Shown piece after piece: positions 36,882 through 45,769 of a DNA stretch of 47,222 bases (positions are counted from its first letter, which is position 1; each line of letters starts with the position of its first letter). The stretch covers positions 1-47,222 of the forward strand of contig NZ_ASSJ01000082.1 of assembly GCF_000473895.1 (NCBI RefSeq). Direction: 5' to 3'. The notes beneath the pieces are model-generated. The model saw only the letters and a list, made by a program, of their open reading frames with translations. It ran no database searches and had not been told where the DNA came from. Source of the stretch: Rubidibacter lacunae KORDI 51-2. GTDB taxonomy: Bacteria > Cyanobacteriota > Cyanobacteriia > Cyanobacteriales > Rubidibacteraceae. A program made the position numbers and the translations under genes.

Positions 36882-39074
36882 ATGACCGTTGCCAGCGGCA
36901 TCCCCACCTTCTGCCAAGGAATCCAGTTTTTTGCCGATAAACTCCCCGGTTTTGAAGCGTACGGGACCGCCCCCGCGATCGCTGCTGGCGAGCGTCGGAT
37001 TGTCGATCCAACCGATAAGTCCGCGGTGTACCAGGCTCTGCTGGCAGCAGATGCCCTGCGCTATTTGACCTTGCAACTCACGGCCAGTAAGGCGTCCGGG
37101 CACCCCGGCGGGTTTGCCAGCATCGCCGACGCGATCGCCGGACTGTTTATGCTCGGCTACAAAAACGTCCTGACCGAAGTCGGCCACCACGCTCCCGGCT
37201 TCTACAGCACGATGTTCCTCGACCGCTCCTTAGAAAATATGGACATCGCGACGGTCGCCCAGATGCAGGAGCGCTTTCGGGAAATGCACGGCCTGCTGGG
37301 GCACCTGTCGGGATACATTCCGGGCTTGTTGAATCCGGCGGGTCCGCTGGGTCAGGGGCAGCATTTTGCCATGGCGGCAGCGAAGTTGCATCCCGGCGTG
37401 TTGTTTCCAGTGACAATCGGCGACGGCGGGATCGGTGAACCCTATGTGATGAGCAGTTTCGGTCACTTCCACACGTCGTTCCCGGAGGTGACGAACTTCC
37501 TGCCAATTTTGGTGTGGAATGGTTTTAGCCAAGAGCACCACAGTATGGTCTCTACTAAGTCCAACGAGGACATGCTCGCCTATTGGCGGGGCAATGGCTT
37601 TGAGAAGATCGTCTTAGTCGATGCCAAAGATTACGACGATGCCAACCAGCCGGGCGCTTATGTTGACAGCACGGAGTGCTCGCCGGAGGCACGGATGGCG
37701 TTTACACAGGGAGTGCTGACGGCGATCGTGCAGGCGGCCGACTCTGCTCTCAGCGGCAAGCTGACGGTGTTGATCGTCAAGCAACTCAAAGGAGCAGGCG
37801 TCCACAAACGCGGCGCCAAGTCCCACAATCTCTATCCCGGCGACACGATTGAGAAGGACTACATCGCCAGCGCGCTGCGGACGAGATCGCTGACTCCCGA
37901 GGCTTGGCAGCTCGTGCGGACGAACTTCGAGCGAGCGGGAGGCGGGTCCGCCGCGCAAACGGCGATCTCGGAGTCGGAATACCCGCTACCCCCGCTAGAG
38001 AACCTACCGCTGCAGGAGTTTTCGCTCGGCGACAAACAGGTCGCCACGACGGCGATGGGCGCGATCGCCGCGGCTGTGGGTCGCCAGGATCCGAACTTCA
38101 TCGTGACCAATGCAGATGGGAACGCGGCGTCGGGTATCAACAACATTAATGTCGCCCTAAAAATCATCCACCCGACAACGGACGATACATACTTCCAGCA
38201 GCCGAGCGGCCAAGTGTACGAGCCGCTGAGCGAGGATGCTTGTGCGGGTTTGGCAGCAGGTCTGGCGCTGTTTGGAGCGCGGACGCTTTGGTGTTCCTAC
38301 GAGTCGTTTGCGATCAACGGTTTGCCGATTTGGCAGACGGTCACGCAGGCAATGGCCGAGTTGCGGCACCTCACACCGTCAACGGTGACGCTCTTTACCG
38401 CGGGCGCGCTGGAGCAAGGTCGCAACGGCTGGACCCACCAGCGCCCGGAAATCGAAAACTACTTTGCGGCGATGATGCGTAACGGCAACATCTTCCCGCT
38501 GTTCCCCTGCGATGCGAATGGCATTCAGGTTTGCTACGAGTGGGCACTGGGCACCAAGAACAAGGGCGTGACGATTACGGCCAGCAAGTCACCGCTGCCG
38601 ATTCGCAGTACCTGCGAGCAGACCCGCGCAGCGCTGAAGGATGGAGCGTTCGTTCTCCAGGAGATTCCAGGCGATCGCCTGGTAGTTTTCGCGGTTATCG
38701 GGGACATGACGCTGATTCCCACCCTGGAGGCGGCGTCGTTGCTGCAGGAACGAGGAATTGGTTCGCGGGTGGTGTCGGTGGTGAGCCCGCGCCGCCTCTA
38801 CCGTCCGAGCGATGTAGCCTGGCAGTCGTGCTCGGAGCAAGACAGCGGTTTCTTGGACGATGTTGGCTTTGGCGCGCTGTTCGATGGAGACGCCCTGATT
38901 GGTGTGACGGGCGGATCGAGCGCGATGCTGGAGCCGATAATGTTGCGGAGTTCCTGCCCGCGCGACACTCTGGCGTGGCGGCGCGGCGAAACGGCATCGA
39001 GCGCGGCTCAGATCATGGCGTTCAATGGGTTGACGGCAGAAAACCTGGCCGAGCGTGCGACGGTGTTGCTCTAG
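36882..39074 (+). CDS. Transketolase/phosphoketolase-like TPP enzyme (Sll0529 type)
   Basis: A 730-residue TPP enzyme. Motifs include LTASKASGHPGGFASIADAI, GLLGHLSGYIPG, GPLGQGQHFAMAAAKLHPG, GDGGIGEPYVMSSFGHF with WNGFSQEHHSMV (TPP and metal), TNADGNAASGINN and YESFAINGLPIWQTV. It fits the cyanobacterial Sll0529 class, annotated as a second phosphoketolase although it lacks the classical GDGEAETGPLA motif and the usual 790-residue length. The true reaction is uncertain: ketose cleavage or ketol transfer. Start ATG 36882 behind GAGGAG. Single gene, followed by an 8-bp stem without a T-run (39092-39121). Confidence 0.82.
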   Translation: MTVASGIPTFCQGIQFFADKLPGFEAYGTAPAIAAGERRIVDPTDKSAVYQALLAADALRYLTLQLTASKASGHPGGFASIADAIAGLFMLGYKNVLTEVGHHAPGFYSTMFLDRSLENMDIATVAQMQERFREMHGLLGHLSGYIPGLLNPAGPLGQGQHFAMAAAKLHPGVLFPVTIGDGGIGEPYVMSSFGHFHTSFPEVTNFLPILVWNGFSQEHHSMVSTKSNEDMLAYWRGNGFEKIVLVDAKDYDDANQPGAYVDSTECSPEARMAFTQGVLTAIVQAADSALSGKLTVLIVKQLKGAGVHKRGAKSHNLYPGDTIEKDYIASALRTRSLTPEAWQLVRTNFERAGGGSAAQTAISESEYPLPPLENLPLQEFSLGDKQVATTAMGAIAAAVGRQDPNFIVTNADGNAASGINNINVALKIIHPTTDDTYFQQPSGQVYEPLSEDACAGLAAGLALFGARTLWCSYESFAINGLPIWQTVTQAMAELRHLTPSTVTLFTAGALEQGRNGWTHQRPEIENYFAAMMRNGNIFPLFPCDANGIQVCYEWALGTKNKGVTITASKSPLPIRSTCEQTRAALKDGAFVLQEIPGDRLVVFAVIGDMTLIPTLEAASLLQERGIGSRVVSVVSPRRLYRPSDVAWQSCSEQDSGFLDDVGFGALFDGDALIGVTGGSSAMLEPIMLRSSCPRDTLAWRRGETASSAAQIMAFNGLTAENLAERATVLL

Positions 39075-39564
39075 GCAGTCCTTTAGCCTATTGGCGGAGA
39101 GGCTACCGAGCAGCTCCGCCATACTCAGTAGTGAATGTATTTAATGGGTTTGCTTGACCTGCAGGCGGAGTATTCTCAATCAAGGTGCTTCTTTTCTGCA
39201 TGAAGTGCATCGTCCGCAAGAAGCTTCAGTTCGGTTTGTAGGGCAAAAGAAGAGAGCGTCCAGACAGTTTCCAGAACAGAATTAATGATGCAAGGGCGTT
39301 CTAGGCTGAAAATTCTCAAACCATATCCTCACCTATCTCGCCTAAAGAGACTTATTCGACCTCTACCAATATTCGAGCAGATCGGGTATGTATTCCGCGC
39401 TGTCAGCACCTCAGTCTGCATTTGCCCCCGCAGTCGATTGCATGGCGAGTTTGGTTAGGTTCGGTTACAGTTTCCGAGCCGATCTCCGCGGGGCGGAAGT
39501 TCGAGCGCTAGAGTAGATCGCGATCGCTGCCTGTAACGATCGCCCGCTTGGATTCGAACCCACT
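39075..39564. other. Intergenic region upstream of ferredoxin gene
   Basis: No gene is seen in 490 bases. After the TPP-enzyme gene a stem TGGCGGAG/CTCCGCCA (39092-39099 and 39114-39121) could be a weak terminator. The rest is AT-richer than the neighbours. GGATTCGAACC at 39550-39560 looks like a tRNA T-loop on the minus strand, but its flanks do not pair. Confidence 0.45.
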
Positions 39565-39885
39565 ATGACACAAACCTACTCGGTTGAAATTCGCCACCAA
39601 GGCAATACGCATACGATTCAGGTGCCTGCCGATCGCACTGTCCTCGACGCCGCTCATGAAGCTGGCATCGACCTGCCGAGTTCCTGCACGGCTGGCGTTT
39701 GCACGACTTGTGCCGCCCTCCTGCTCTCCGGCGAAGTCGACCAGTCAGAGGGCATGGGCGTTTCCCCAGAACTGCAAGCTGAAGGCTACGCTCTCCTTTG
39801 CGTTGCTTTTCCGCGCTCCGATCTCAAGCTCGAATCTGAGAAGGAGGATCTTGTGTACCAGCGACAATTCGGAGCGGCCCGCTAG
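39565..39885 (+). CDS. Plant-type [2Fe-2S] ferredoxin
   Basis: A 106-residue ferredoxin. The cluster ligands are Cys41, Cys46, Cys49 and Cys79 in SSCTAGVCTTCA and LLCVAFP, the plant-type spacing. It is longer than PetF1 (97-99) because of the C-terminus DLKLESEKEDLVYQRQFGAAR, and it has TAGVCTTC where PetF1 has RAGACSTC. It is therefore probably one of the secondary ferredoxins of cyanobacteria rather than the main photosynthetic one; the 106-residue Fed3 type of Synechocystis is a candidate. ATG 39565. 163 bp before a small gene and the DUF3326 operon. Confidence 0.92.
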   Translation: MTQTYSVEIRHQGNTHTIQVPADRTVLDAAHEAGIDLPSSCTAGVCTTCAALLLSGEVDQSEGMGVSPELQAEGYALLCVAFPRSDLKLESEKEDLVYQRQFGAAR

Positions 39886-40048
39886 ATCGACCCGTCCCAA
39901 TAAACCCCAGCCGAGTAAACTTTGTTGCCATTGCTCGGACGGACGCAGCCGAGCGCCTGCGCCCCAAGTCCTGCGACACTAGTATCTAACCGAAACCGTA
40001 TCGCGATAACTATTAACGCGATCGCCCCATCTCTCTCGAGAACCCACC

Positions 40049-40231
40049 ATGACCACGCACTTCATCGAAGCCGAAATCGACCTTCACAGCTCGCCCGTCG
40101 AGCTACAGCGCCAAATCGAAACCGAACTGCAGAAGCGCGGTGAGCCCCTGCGCTGGGCGGTTACTGCCGTCGATCCTCAACGCCAGAAAGTTCGCGTTGA
40201 AGCCATCGTCACTGCCGAAAGCGAGCGGTGA
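40049..40231 (+). CDS. Conserved-type small protein, unknown function
   Basis: A 60-residue acidic/basic mixed protein, MTTHFIEAEIDLHSSPVE onward, ending VRVEAIVTAESER. No signal or membrane segment and no motif recognised. Composition and codon use look genuine, and its stop (TGA 40229-40231) overlaps the GTG start of the DUF3326 gene by 4 bp, so the two are translationally coupled. The start is ATG 40049; TCTCTCGAGAACCCACC precedes it with no clear ribosome binding site. Confidence 0.75.
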   Translation: MTTHFIEAEIDLHSSPVELQRQIETELQKRGEPLRWAVTAVDPQRQKVRVEAIVTAESER

Positions 40232-41307
40232 CGATGGCGGCGCCCGCTCCAACGCAACCGCCCTTCACCGTGCTGTTGCTCGTACCGACTGGCATCGGTG
40301 CGGCAATCGGCGGGTATGCTGGCGATGCCTTACCGGTAGCACGCGCGATCGCTCAGGTTGCCGACTGCCTGATTACCCATCCCAACGTACTCAACGGCGC
40401 GCAGTTGTACTGGCCGCTGCCAAACGCACTATATGTCGAAGGTTACGGACTCGATCGCTTTGCTGCTGGCGACTGGGTACTGCGTCCCGTTACCAGCAAT
40501 CGTATCGGTCTGTTGCTCGATGCCGCGATCGAGTCGGACCTCCGTTTACGCCACCTGCAAGCTGCAGACGCTGCCCGCGCCACCCTCGGTCTGGACCTAA
40601 CCGAATACGTCATCACCGACGCACCGCTCGCTGTCGAGCTGCGAACGGCGACCTCCGGTGTGAGTTGGGGTACGCTCGGCAACCTGGATAGTCTGCTGCG
40701 CGCGGCCGAAACCCTCGTTAAACAAGCGGGGGCAACCGCGATCGCCGTCGTAGCCCGCTTTCCTGATGATGCCGACAGCCCTGCGCTCCAGGATTATCGC
40801 CGCGGAACTGGTGTCGATGCGCTGGCTGGAGCTGAAGCCGTTATTTCGCATGCGATCGTGCGAACCTTGCAGGTACCCTGCGCTCATGCGCCCGCACTAA
40901 AACCGCTACCGCCCGATCCAGACCTGTCACCGCGAGCAGCAGCCGAGGAGCTCGGCTACACGTTCTTGCCCTGCGTGCTAGCAGGGCTCGCCCGCGCGCC
41001 CCACTTCGCTGCACTTACCGGGTGTCGCCCCGGCGACCTCACTCGCGATTGCATCGATGCGATTGTAACGCCCGCTACTGCTTGCGGCGGCAGCACCTTG
41101 CTGAGCCTGAGCCAAACCCGTACCCGCGCGATCGCCGTAGCTGCCAACACCACGCAACTCGCCGTTGCGCCCGAACCCCTCGGCATCAAAGCGACCCGAG
41201 TAAACTCGTATCTAGAGGCAATCGGCTTACTGGTTGCCCAACGCGCCGGGGTAGCTACCGACGCTCTCCACCCGCACATTCCTCCACTGCGCCGTTTGTT
41301 ACCGTGA
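40228..41307 (+). CDS. DUF3326 family protein
   Basis: A 359-residue cytoplasmic protein of unknown function. It begins TVLLLVPTGIGAAIGGYAGDALPVARAIAQVADCLITHPNVLNGAQL and has STLLSLSQTRTRAIAVAANTT and ATACGGSTLL later; these match what I recall of the DUF3326 family, which is widespread in cyanobacteria. Start GTG 40228 overlaps the upstream gene; ATG 40234 is an alternative 6 bp on. Its stop TGA overlaps the GTG of the CPBP gene by 4 bp. No catalytic residues can be assigned. Confidence 0.8.
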   Translation: MTMAAPAPTQPPFTVLLLVPTGIGAAIGGYAGDALPVARAIAQVADCLITHPNVLNGAQLYWPLPNALYVEGYGLDRFAAGDWVLRPVTSNRIGLLLDAAIESDLRLRHLQAADAARATLGLDLTEYVITDAPLAVELRTATSGVSWGTLGNLDSLLRAAETLVKQAGATAIAVVARFPDDADSPALQDYRRGTGVDALAGAEAVISHAIVRTLQVPCAHAPALKPLPPDPDLSPRAAAEELGYTFLPCVLAGLARAPHFAALTGCRPGDLTRDCIDAIVTPATACGGSTLLSLSQTRTRAIAVAANTTQLAVAPEPLGIKATRVNSYLEAIGLLVAQRAGVATDALHPHIPPLRRLLP

Positions 41308-41882
41308 CCGGACCCAACGTGCCCAATGACCTGCCGAAACCAACACGCGCCCAGATCCTTATCTTTATGGGGATTACGGCGATCGTGCTGCTGGCCGTAG
41401 CGAAGTTCTGGCAGGCGCTCGGTCGCGTGCCGTTGTTGCCCGTAATCATTAATCCCCAGGGGATCGGACTCGGTCTGGGAGCGGCAGCAGCCATCACGCT
41501 TGCCAGCGGCATGGCCTACCGCATTTGGCCGGCTTATCAGCGCAGTGCTAGCGAATATTTGGAACTTTACGTCCAGCCGCTGGCGTGGCCGGATTTGCTC
41601 TGGTTGGGGCTGCTCCCCGGTATGAGTGAAGAGTTGCTATTTCGCGGTGTGATGATTCCGGCCTTTGGATCGGGAATTTGGGCGATCGCGGTCTCCAGCT
41701 TGGTCTTTGGTATCCTTCATGTCAGCGGCTGGCCGTACCTTGCTTGGGCAACTGCCATCGGCATCGTTCTCGGCGTGCTTGCCGTGGCGACGGGTAACTT
41801 GCTGGTACCCATCGTGGCTCACATCGCAGCCAATATTGCTTCGGGCTGCATCTGGAAGCTCGGTCACCGCATGGAGACTTAA
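41304..41882 (+). CDS. CPBP family intramembrane glutamic protease
   Basis: A 192-residue membrane protein of the CPBP (Rce1/CAAX-like) family. The motifs are GMSEELLFRGVM (Glu109-Glu110 and Arg), SLVFGILHVSGW (His) and VPIVAHIAANIAS (His and Asn). The family cleaves within membranes and in bacteria often trims exported or lipidated proteins. Start GTG 41304 overlaps the DUF3326 stop by 4 bp. Next is cyanoexosortase A, 113 bp on. A pairing of exosortase with a CPBP protease occurs as a fusion in the exosortase E (VPEID-CTERM) system, so a joint role is plausible. Confidence 0.88.
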   Translation: MTGPNVPNDLPKPTRAQILIFMGITAIVLLAVAKFWQALGRVPLLPVIINPQGIGLGLGAAAAITLASGMAYRIWPAYQRSASEYLELYVQPLAWPDLLWLGLLPGMSEELLFRGVMIPAFGSGIWAIAVSSLVFGILHVSGWPYLAWATAIGIVLGVLAVATGNLLVPIVAHIAANIASGCIWKLGHRMET

Positions 41883-41995
41883 CGGCAGCCATGGAGCCCG
41901 CTGTTTCTTATCGTGTTTTGGTCGATGCTTGGAGTAGGCGACCGCGCGGGCAGGTTAAAGATACCTACCGTTCCAATCGTGTCGCTCTACGTGCT

Positions 41996-42880
41996 ATGGA
42001 ACAGTCGAATTTTGCCCGCCGACCCGACGTTGCGCTTGCCCTCGGCATAGCCATTAGCATCCTCGTCGCACACGCAAGCGCGCTGTGGTGGGGAGGCGCT
42101 GGCGATTTACTCGGCACCAGCCTGCTATTGTGGCTGGCAATCGCCTCGCTGTTATGGGATAAGCGCGAAACCTTTGCTGTCGAGAGCGGGATCGTCTCCA
42201 GCGCGATCGGTCTTGGGCTTGTCGGCTTGGTAACCGTCCGCAACTTTTCTCCAGAAGGCTTCCACCTGCGGATTTCTCCGTTGTTGGCATTCTTGGGCTT
42301 GGGCTTGCTCACGGTGGGCGCGCGCCACTTACATCGGTATTGGAAGGAGCTGTTGATTTTGGGGATGCTCGCGCTCGGGCCGCTGTACGAGCTGACCCTC
42401 AACATTATTAACCTCCCGAACTTGACGGCTACCTTCTCCTCGTTTGCTCTGTGGTACGCGGGCTTCGACGTCGCCCGCGAAGGATTGAATATTTACCTGC
42501 CAGGCGGAATGGTAGAAGTTTACGGCGCATGTTCCGGTGTCGGCAGCATCATGCAGATGACGAATTTAGCGGTGTTGTTTCTACTGCTTTTTCCAACCAA
42601 CTGGGCGCAAAAAATTGCGTGCGTGGTTGTCGGGATCGCACTCGGGTTTGCAGTTAACGCGGGCCGCATCGGCTGGCTAGCCGTATTGGCTGCAAAGGGC
42701 GATCGCGCCGCGTTCGACTACTGGCACGGCGGCAATGGCTCGCTCGTTTTTTTTGCCTTCAACGTATTGCTGTTCTGGGGATTTGTGTGGCTGACTGTGC
42801 TGCGCGAACCGCAAGAAGTGCCCCAGTTACAGGTCGATGAAGACCTCCCGAGAGGGGAGCTTGACGAAAGGGACATTTGA
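41996..42880 (+). CDS. Cyanoexosortase A
   Basis: A 294-residue multi-pass membrane protein of the exosortase/archaeosortase superfamily. The active-site triad is visible: Cys179 in YGACSGVGSI, Arg224 in NAGRIGW and His244 in YWHGGNGS. It should cleave and transpeptidate proteins with a PEP-CTERM-like tail, coupling them to exopolysaccharide assembly. ATG 41996 is preferred; ATG 41891 would add 35 hydrophilic residues and lie only 8 bp after CPBP. Neither has a clear ribosome binding site. The partner gene follows 1 bp later. No PEP-CTERM target is in the window. Confidence 0.9.
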   Translation: MEQSNFARRPDVALALGIAISILVAHASALWWGGAGDLLGTSLLLWLAIASLLWDKRETFAVESGIVSSAIGLGLVGLVTVRNFSPEGFHLRISPLLAFLGLGLLTVGARHLHRYWKELLILGMLALGPLYELTLNIINLPNLTATFSSFALWYAGFDVAREGLNIYLPGGMVEVYGACSGVGSIMQMTNLAVLFLLLFPTNWAQKIACVVVGIALGFAVNAGRIGWLAVLAAKGDRAAFDYWHGGNGSLVFFAFNVLLFWGFVWLTVLREPQEVPQLQVDEDLPRGELDERDI

Positions 42881-42881
42881 A

Positions 42882-43661
42882 ATGGCAGACTCGCCGGCAC
42901 CTCCGTTCCGGTTCCTTGGGCGATCGCGTCTGGTGCTGTTGGCGATCGCCTATGGCTCGACAGCAGCGATGGCTTTGCACGCCCTGCTAGTGCCGCCCGC
43001 CGCCGAAACTCTCCCGGCGATCGAGCTGCCGATAGCGGTGCCGCTGTCGGGTTGGCACTCCATTGGTACGGAGGTGTGGGACCCGACCACCGACCAAGCC
43101 CGCATCTACCGCTACCGTGCGGGGGGGCGCGAGCTAACAGCATCGGTGCGCTATCTCCCCTACAGCGACGGCAGCGTCAGTCGTGCCTTGCAACTGTATG
43201 CAGGCGTCACACCTGCGTCGCTGCAAATTGCGAAGGTTTGGGTCGATCCTCTTGGGACTTACGGTTATTTCGTTGTTGAGGGTAAATCATCGATTGTCGG
43301 CTGCGTCAACCCTTACGGCGTTACAACCTTAACCGAACAGCAGTTTGCTCAGAACGTGTCCGCCCGCGGTTGGCAGCTGCAGCGCTTCGTAACTTGGCTG
43401 CTCGGCCAGCAGGATTTGATCGATCGCAGTTGTTTGTTTTCAAGACTTGACCTGCCGGTACGAACAAGCGATCGGCGCGAGGATCGTCCCGACCTCGAAG
43501 CAGCTTGGCTGGACTGGGTGCGTTGGTGGCAGGCAAACTTCCCCCGCACCGAGTTAAGAACGCAGCCGCAGCCGCATACGCATTCATCTAGTTCTTCCAG
43601 TGCGAGTTCTGGTACTTTGCCTACTCAATCCGTCAACTCAGAGGGAGAGTCGAGCCCGTGA
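42882..43661 (+). CDS. Cyanoexosortase A system-associated protein
   Basis: A 259-residue protein with one N-terminal membrane anchor (about residues 15-38), a periplasmic domain (AVPLSGWHSIGTEVWDP, YRAGGRELTASVRYLPYSD) and a Ser-rich low-complexity C-terminus. Its position directly after cyanoexosortase A (1 bp) and its EpsI-like fold signature (SGW near the start of the domain, an internal GCVNPYG) mark it as the partner protein of this system. ATG 42882, with GAAAGGG upstream. Its stop overlaps the next start by 4 bp. Confidence 0.85.
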   Translation: MADSPAPPFRFLGRSRLVLLAIAYGSTAAMALHALLVPPAAETLPAIELPIAVPLSGWHSIGTEVWDPTTDQARIYRYRAGGRELTASVRYLPYSDGSVSRALQLYAGVTPASLQIAKVWVDPLGTYGYFVVEGKSSIVGCVNPYGVTTLTEQQFAQNVSARGWQLQRFVTWLLGQQDLIDRSCLFSRLDLPVRTSDRREDRPDLEAAWLDWVRWWQANFPRTELRTQPQPHTHSSSSSSASSGTLPTQSVNSEGESSP

Positions 43662-44377
43662 CCGTTCCTATTAAAAGCCACATTAGTCCCCCTTCAATTT
43701 TTGTTTTGCGATGGATCGGCTATGGCTTGCTAATCTTTGCTTTGTTAGATCTGCTGACGATACTTTACCCTCCAGACTTCCTCAACCCGCGCTGGGAGTT
43801 ACAAACAATTGGTGCGCTAGTCGAGCGCGTGCCCGTGCCGCTGATCGGGTTCGGCTTGGTGTTTATGAGCGATCCGGATCGAAGGCCGCTCTTAGAGCGC
43901 TTGGCGATCCAGGGACTGTCATTGCTGACCGCTATTCTCGCGATCGCGTACTTCTTGATGGTCCCGCTCGGCATTGTCGATACCGTCCGTATCAACAAAC
44001 AGCTCAACCAGGAAACTGCTAAGCAAATTGAGACCCAATTGGAGCAGTTAAAACCTTTCGAGGAGCGCATTCAAACGGCCGCGGGCGGTGAGGTTGTTGG
44101 CCTGGCTCGTGCCAATCAGAATGTCCTCGGTCCTCTCGAAGGCTATCGAGAGCGCGGCATCGAACTTGCCGATACCGAAGCTCTGCGGGCGGAGATGCTC
44201 GCGCGTGTCAAGGTCATTCACGAGAACGTCGAACGCGAAGCCGACATCGCGCGCGCGCGCAAGTATCGCCAGCTCATCGAGAATTCCGTTAAATGGAACA
44301 TCGGGGCGCTGATCGGTAGCGCGCTCTTCACGATGATCTTTCGCGGCACGGTTGGGGTTCGACGTGCAAAAAAGTAG
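43658..44377 (+). CDS. HpsJ-like protein, cyanoexosortase A-associated
   Basis: A 239-residue membrane protein. Helices lie about residues 13-35, 55-70, 84-108 and 213-230; the middle (about 110-205) is a charged, coiled-coil-prone helix rich in Glu, Gln and Arg. It belongs to the HpsJ-like group found next to cyanoexosortase A and named for the hormogonium polysaccharide locus of Nostoc. Start GTG 43658 overlaps the partner protein's stop by 4 bp, so it is translationally coupled. Role in exopolysaccharide export or assembly is inferred from linkage only. Confidence 0.85.
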   Translation: MTVPIKSHISPPSIFVLRWIGYGLLIFALLDLLTILYPPDFLNPRWELQTIGALVERVPVPLIGFGLVFMSDPDRRPLLERLAIQGLSLLTAILAIAYFLMVPLGIVDTVRINKQLNQETAKQIETQLEQLKPFEERIQTAAGGEVVGLARANQNVLGPLEGYRERGIELADTEALRAEMLARVKVIHENVEREADIARARKYRQLIENSVKWNIGALIGSALFTMIFRGTVGVRRAKK

Positions 44378-44584
44378 CCGATTCACGAGCGGCATCTTGC
44401 AACGGATGGAATGCTGGTGCCGGTTCGCTGACGGGCCATTGCCTTCGGCGAAGTGATGCGCGAAAAAATAGGAGACTAGTAGGCGCACGGATCGTTTGCC
44501 GAGCGAGGCATCTTCAACAACCCCACTAACGAACGACCAGAGCGCCTTGCAACCTCCTGCTAGCAAGTCGCTAAGAGCGTCGAA

Positions 44585-45352
44585 CTAGCTCGCTTTGCGA
44601 TAGGGCACCTTCGACAGGAAATCGACGTTCATAGCCGAAACGCTGGTTTTTCCCTCGCGCTTGGCACTGGCAAGACCGCGCGCAACGCCCAGGAACTGAC
44701 GCGGATCGCCATTGCGAACCTGCTTTTCTTGGGGGATGAAGCGACGCACCGTACTTTGCCAGACAATCTGCGGGAATCCGAGCTGCTGGCGATGATACGC
44801 CTCATAGCGCGGCGTCTTGAGATTGAAGGGCGTCTCGCCGCTGTCGCGTTGATTGAGGACGCGGCGGCGCTGGAAGGGGACGTAATCCTCACCGAAGTTG
44901 GCAAGGTACTCCTCGCTATCGACTAAATCGTCGATGAAACCCCGTACGCCTTTAGAGACAATAACAATCGACCAAGCAATCTTCTCGCGCTCGTTATAGA
45001 TATCGCGACCTAACAAGCGCTGGACGCAGATTTCCACGAAGCGATAGTTGGTATTCGGCTCGTGATTCAGACGCCGGAATACATCCGAGCTAGCCAGCCC
45101 GCGCACGAATTCGCGTACGGTGAGCTGACCGAAGCGAAGCTGCGACTCAAGGAATGGTTGGCGGTTGCTTTTAAGGATTTGATGTTCGCCGAACACTTGG
45201 CGGTACGCCGCCCAGATGATGGCATCTACGTCAGATGCCGTTGTCATCGACGTATCTGCGCCCATCTGCATCCGCTCTTCGCTCCCGACCTCATAGCCAT
45301 CAACTCGCTGGTTTTGGCAAGTCGGAGCGTAATTCAACAAAGGTATCGGCAC
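44585..45352 (-). CDS. cpcG: Phycobilisome rod-core linker CpcG
   Basis: A 255-residue linker that ties phycocyanin rods to the allophycocyanin core. The start IPLLNYAPTCQNQRVDGYEV is diagnostic. The linker domain (about residues 38-190) contains IIWAAYRQVFGEHQILKSNRQ, ESQLRFGQLTVREFVRGLASSD and VQRLLGRDIYNEREKIAWS. The C-terminus (about 190-255) is the CpcG-type tail, without a hydrophobic helix, so it is the CpcG1 rod-core type, not the membrane CpcL. Start GTG 45350-45352 behind GGAGGG. No cpcBA genes are near. Confidence 0.95.
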   Translation of the reverse strand: MPIPLLNYAPTCQNQRVDGYEVGSEERMQMGADTSMTTASDVDAIIWAAYRQVFGEHQILKSNRQPFLESQLRFGQLTVREFVRGLASSDVFRRLNHEPNTNYRFVEICVQRLLGRDIYNEREKIAWSIVIVSKGVRGFIDDLVDSEEYLANFGEDYVPFQRRRVLNQRDSGETPFNLKTPRYEAYHRQQLGFPQIVWQSTVRRFIPQEKQVRNGDPRQFLGVARGLASAKREGKTSVSAMNVDFLSKVPYRKAS

Positions 45353-45769
45353 GTGTGACCCTCCGCGTTGTTACGAAATTCTTAAAGAACTTAAGCCCGA
45401 TTCTAATTTAACCGGGTAGCCAGCGGGTAGCAAATTGTCAAAGGCAATCCGACTTCCACTTGCTAAAGTGCGACGGGCAGATGCTCAGAGTGCTTGTATC
45501 AGAAGCGTTCGAGCCCTTGCTGCCGACCGTACTCCGCTCGCTAGCGAGCGCCCACTATATTAAGGATTGTTGCCAATTGCAACAATCCTTCAAGAATCTC
45601 GTTTTGCGCAAGTGCAGGACATTCTGGGGGAAGAGCACCGAGCGCACAAGTTACTTGCCATCCAAGCTGCAGCAAGTGGGGGATGTGGCAGTTCTCTATT
45701 GGATTGCGGAGGTTGCGCCTGGCAGTCGCTAACGCTTGGTTGTTCGCGATGATTTAGTAGGATGCGGGG
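45353..45769. other. Divergent cpcG-glycosyltransferase intergenic region
   Basis: No gene is seen in 417 bases. It holds a perfect 12-bp hairpin at 45562-45590. The promoters of both flanking genes must lie here but were not resolved. Bases near 45361-45420 are AT-rich and next to the cpcG start. Confidence 0.45.
45562..45590. repeat. Perfect 12-bp inverted repeat (hairpin)
   Basis: AGGATTGTTGC-type arms: AAGGATTGTTGC and its reverse complement GCAACAATCCTT, with a 5-base loop (CAATT). It is not followed by a T-run on either strand, so it is not an evident terminator. Position in a divergent intergenic region suggests an operator or RNA hairpin. Confidence 0.65.

Noticed and set aside
39550..39560. 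T-loop-like GGATTCGAACC (possible tRNA on the minus strand)
   Set aside because: The bases on either side do not pair as a T-stem, and no acceptor or anticodon arm is found.
45562..45590. Hairpin read as an intrinsic terminator
   Set aside because: No T-run on either strand and no gene ends nearby.
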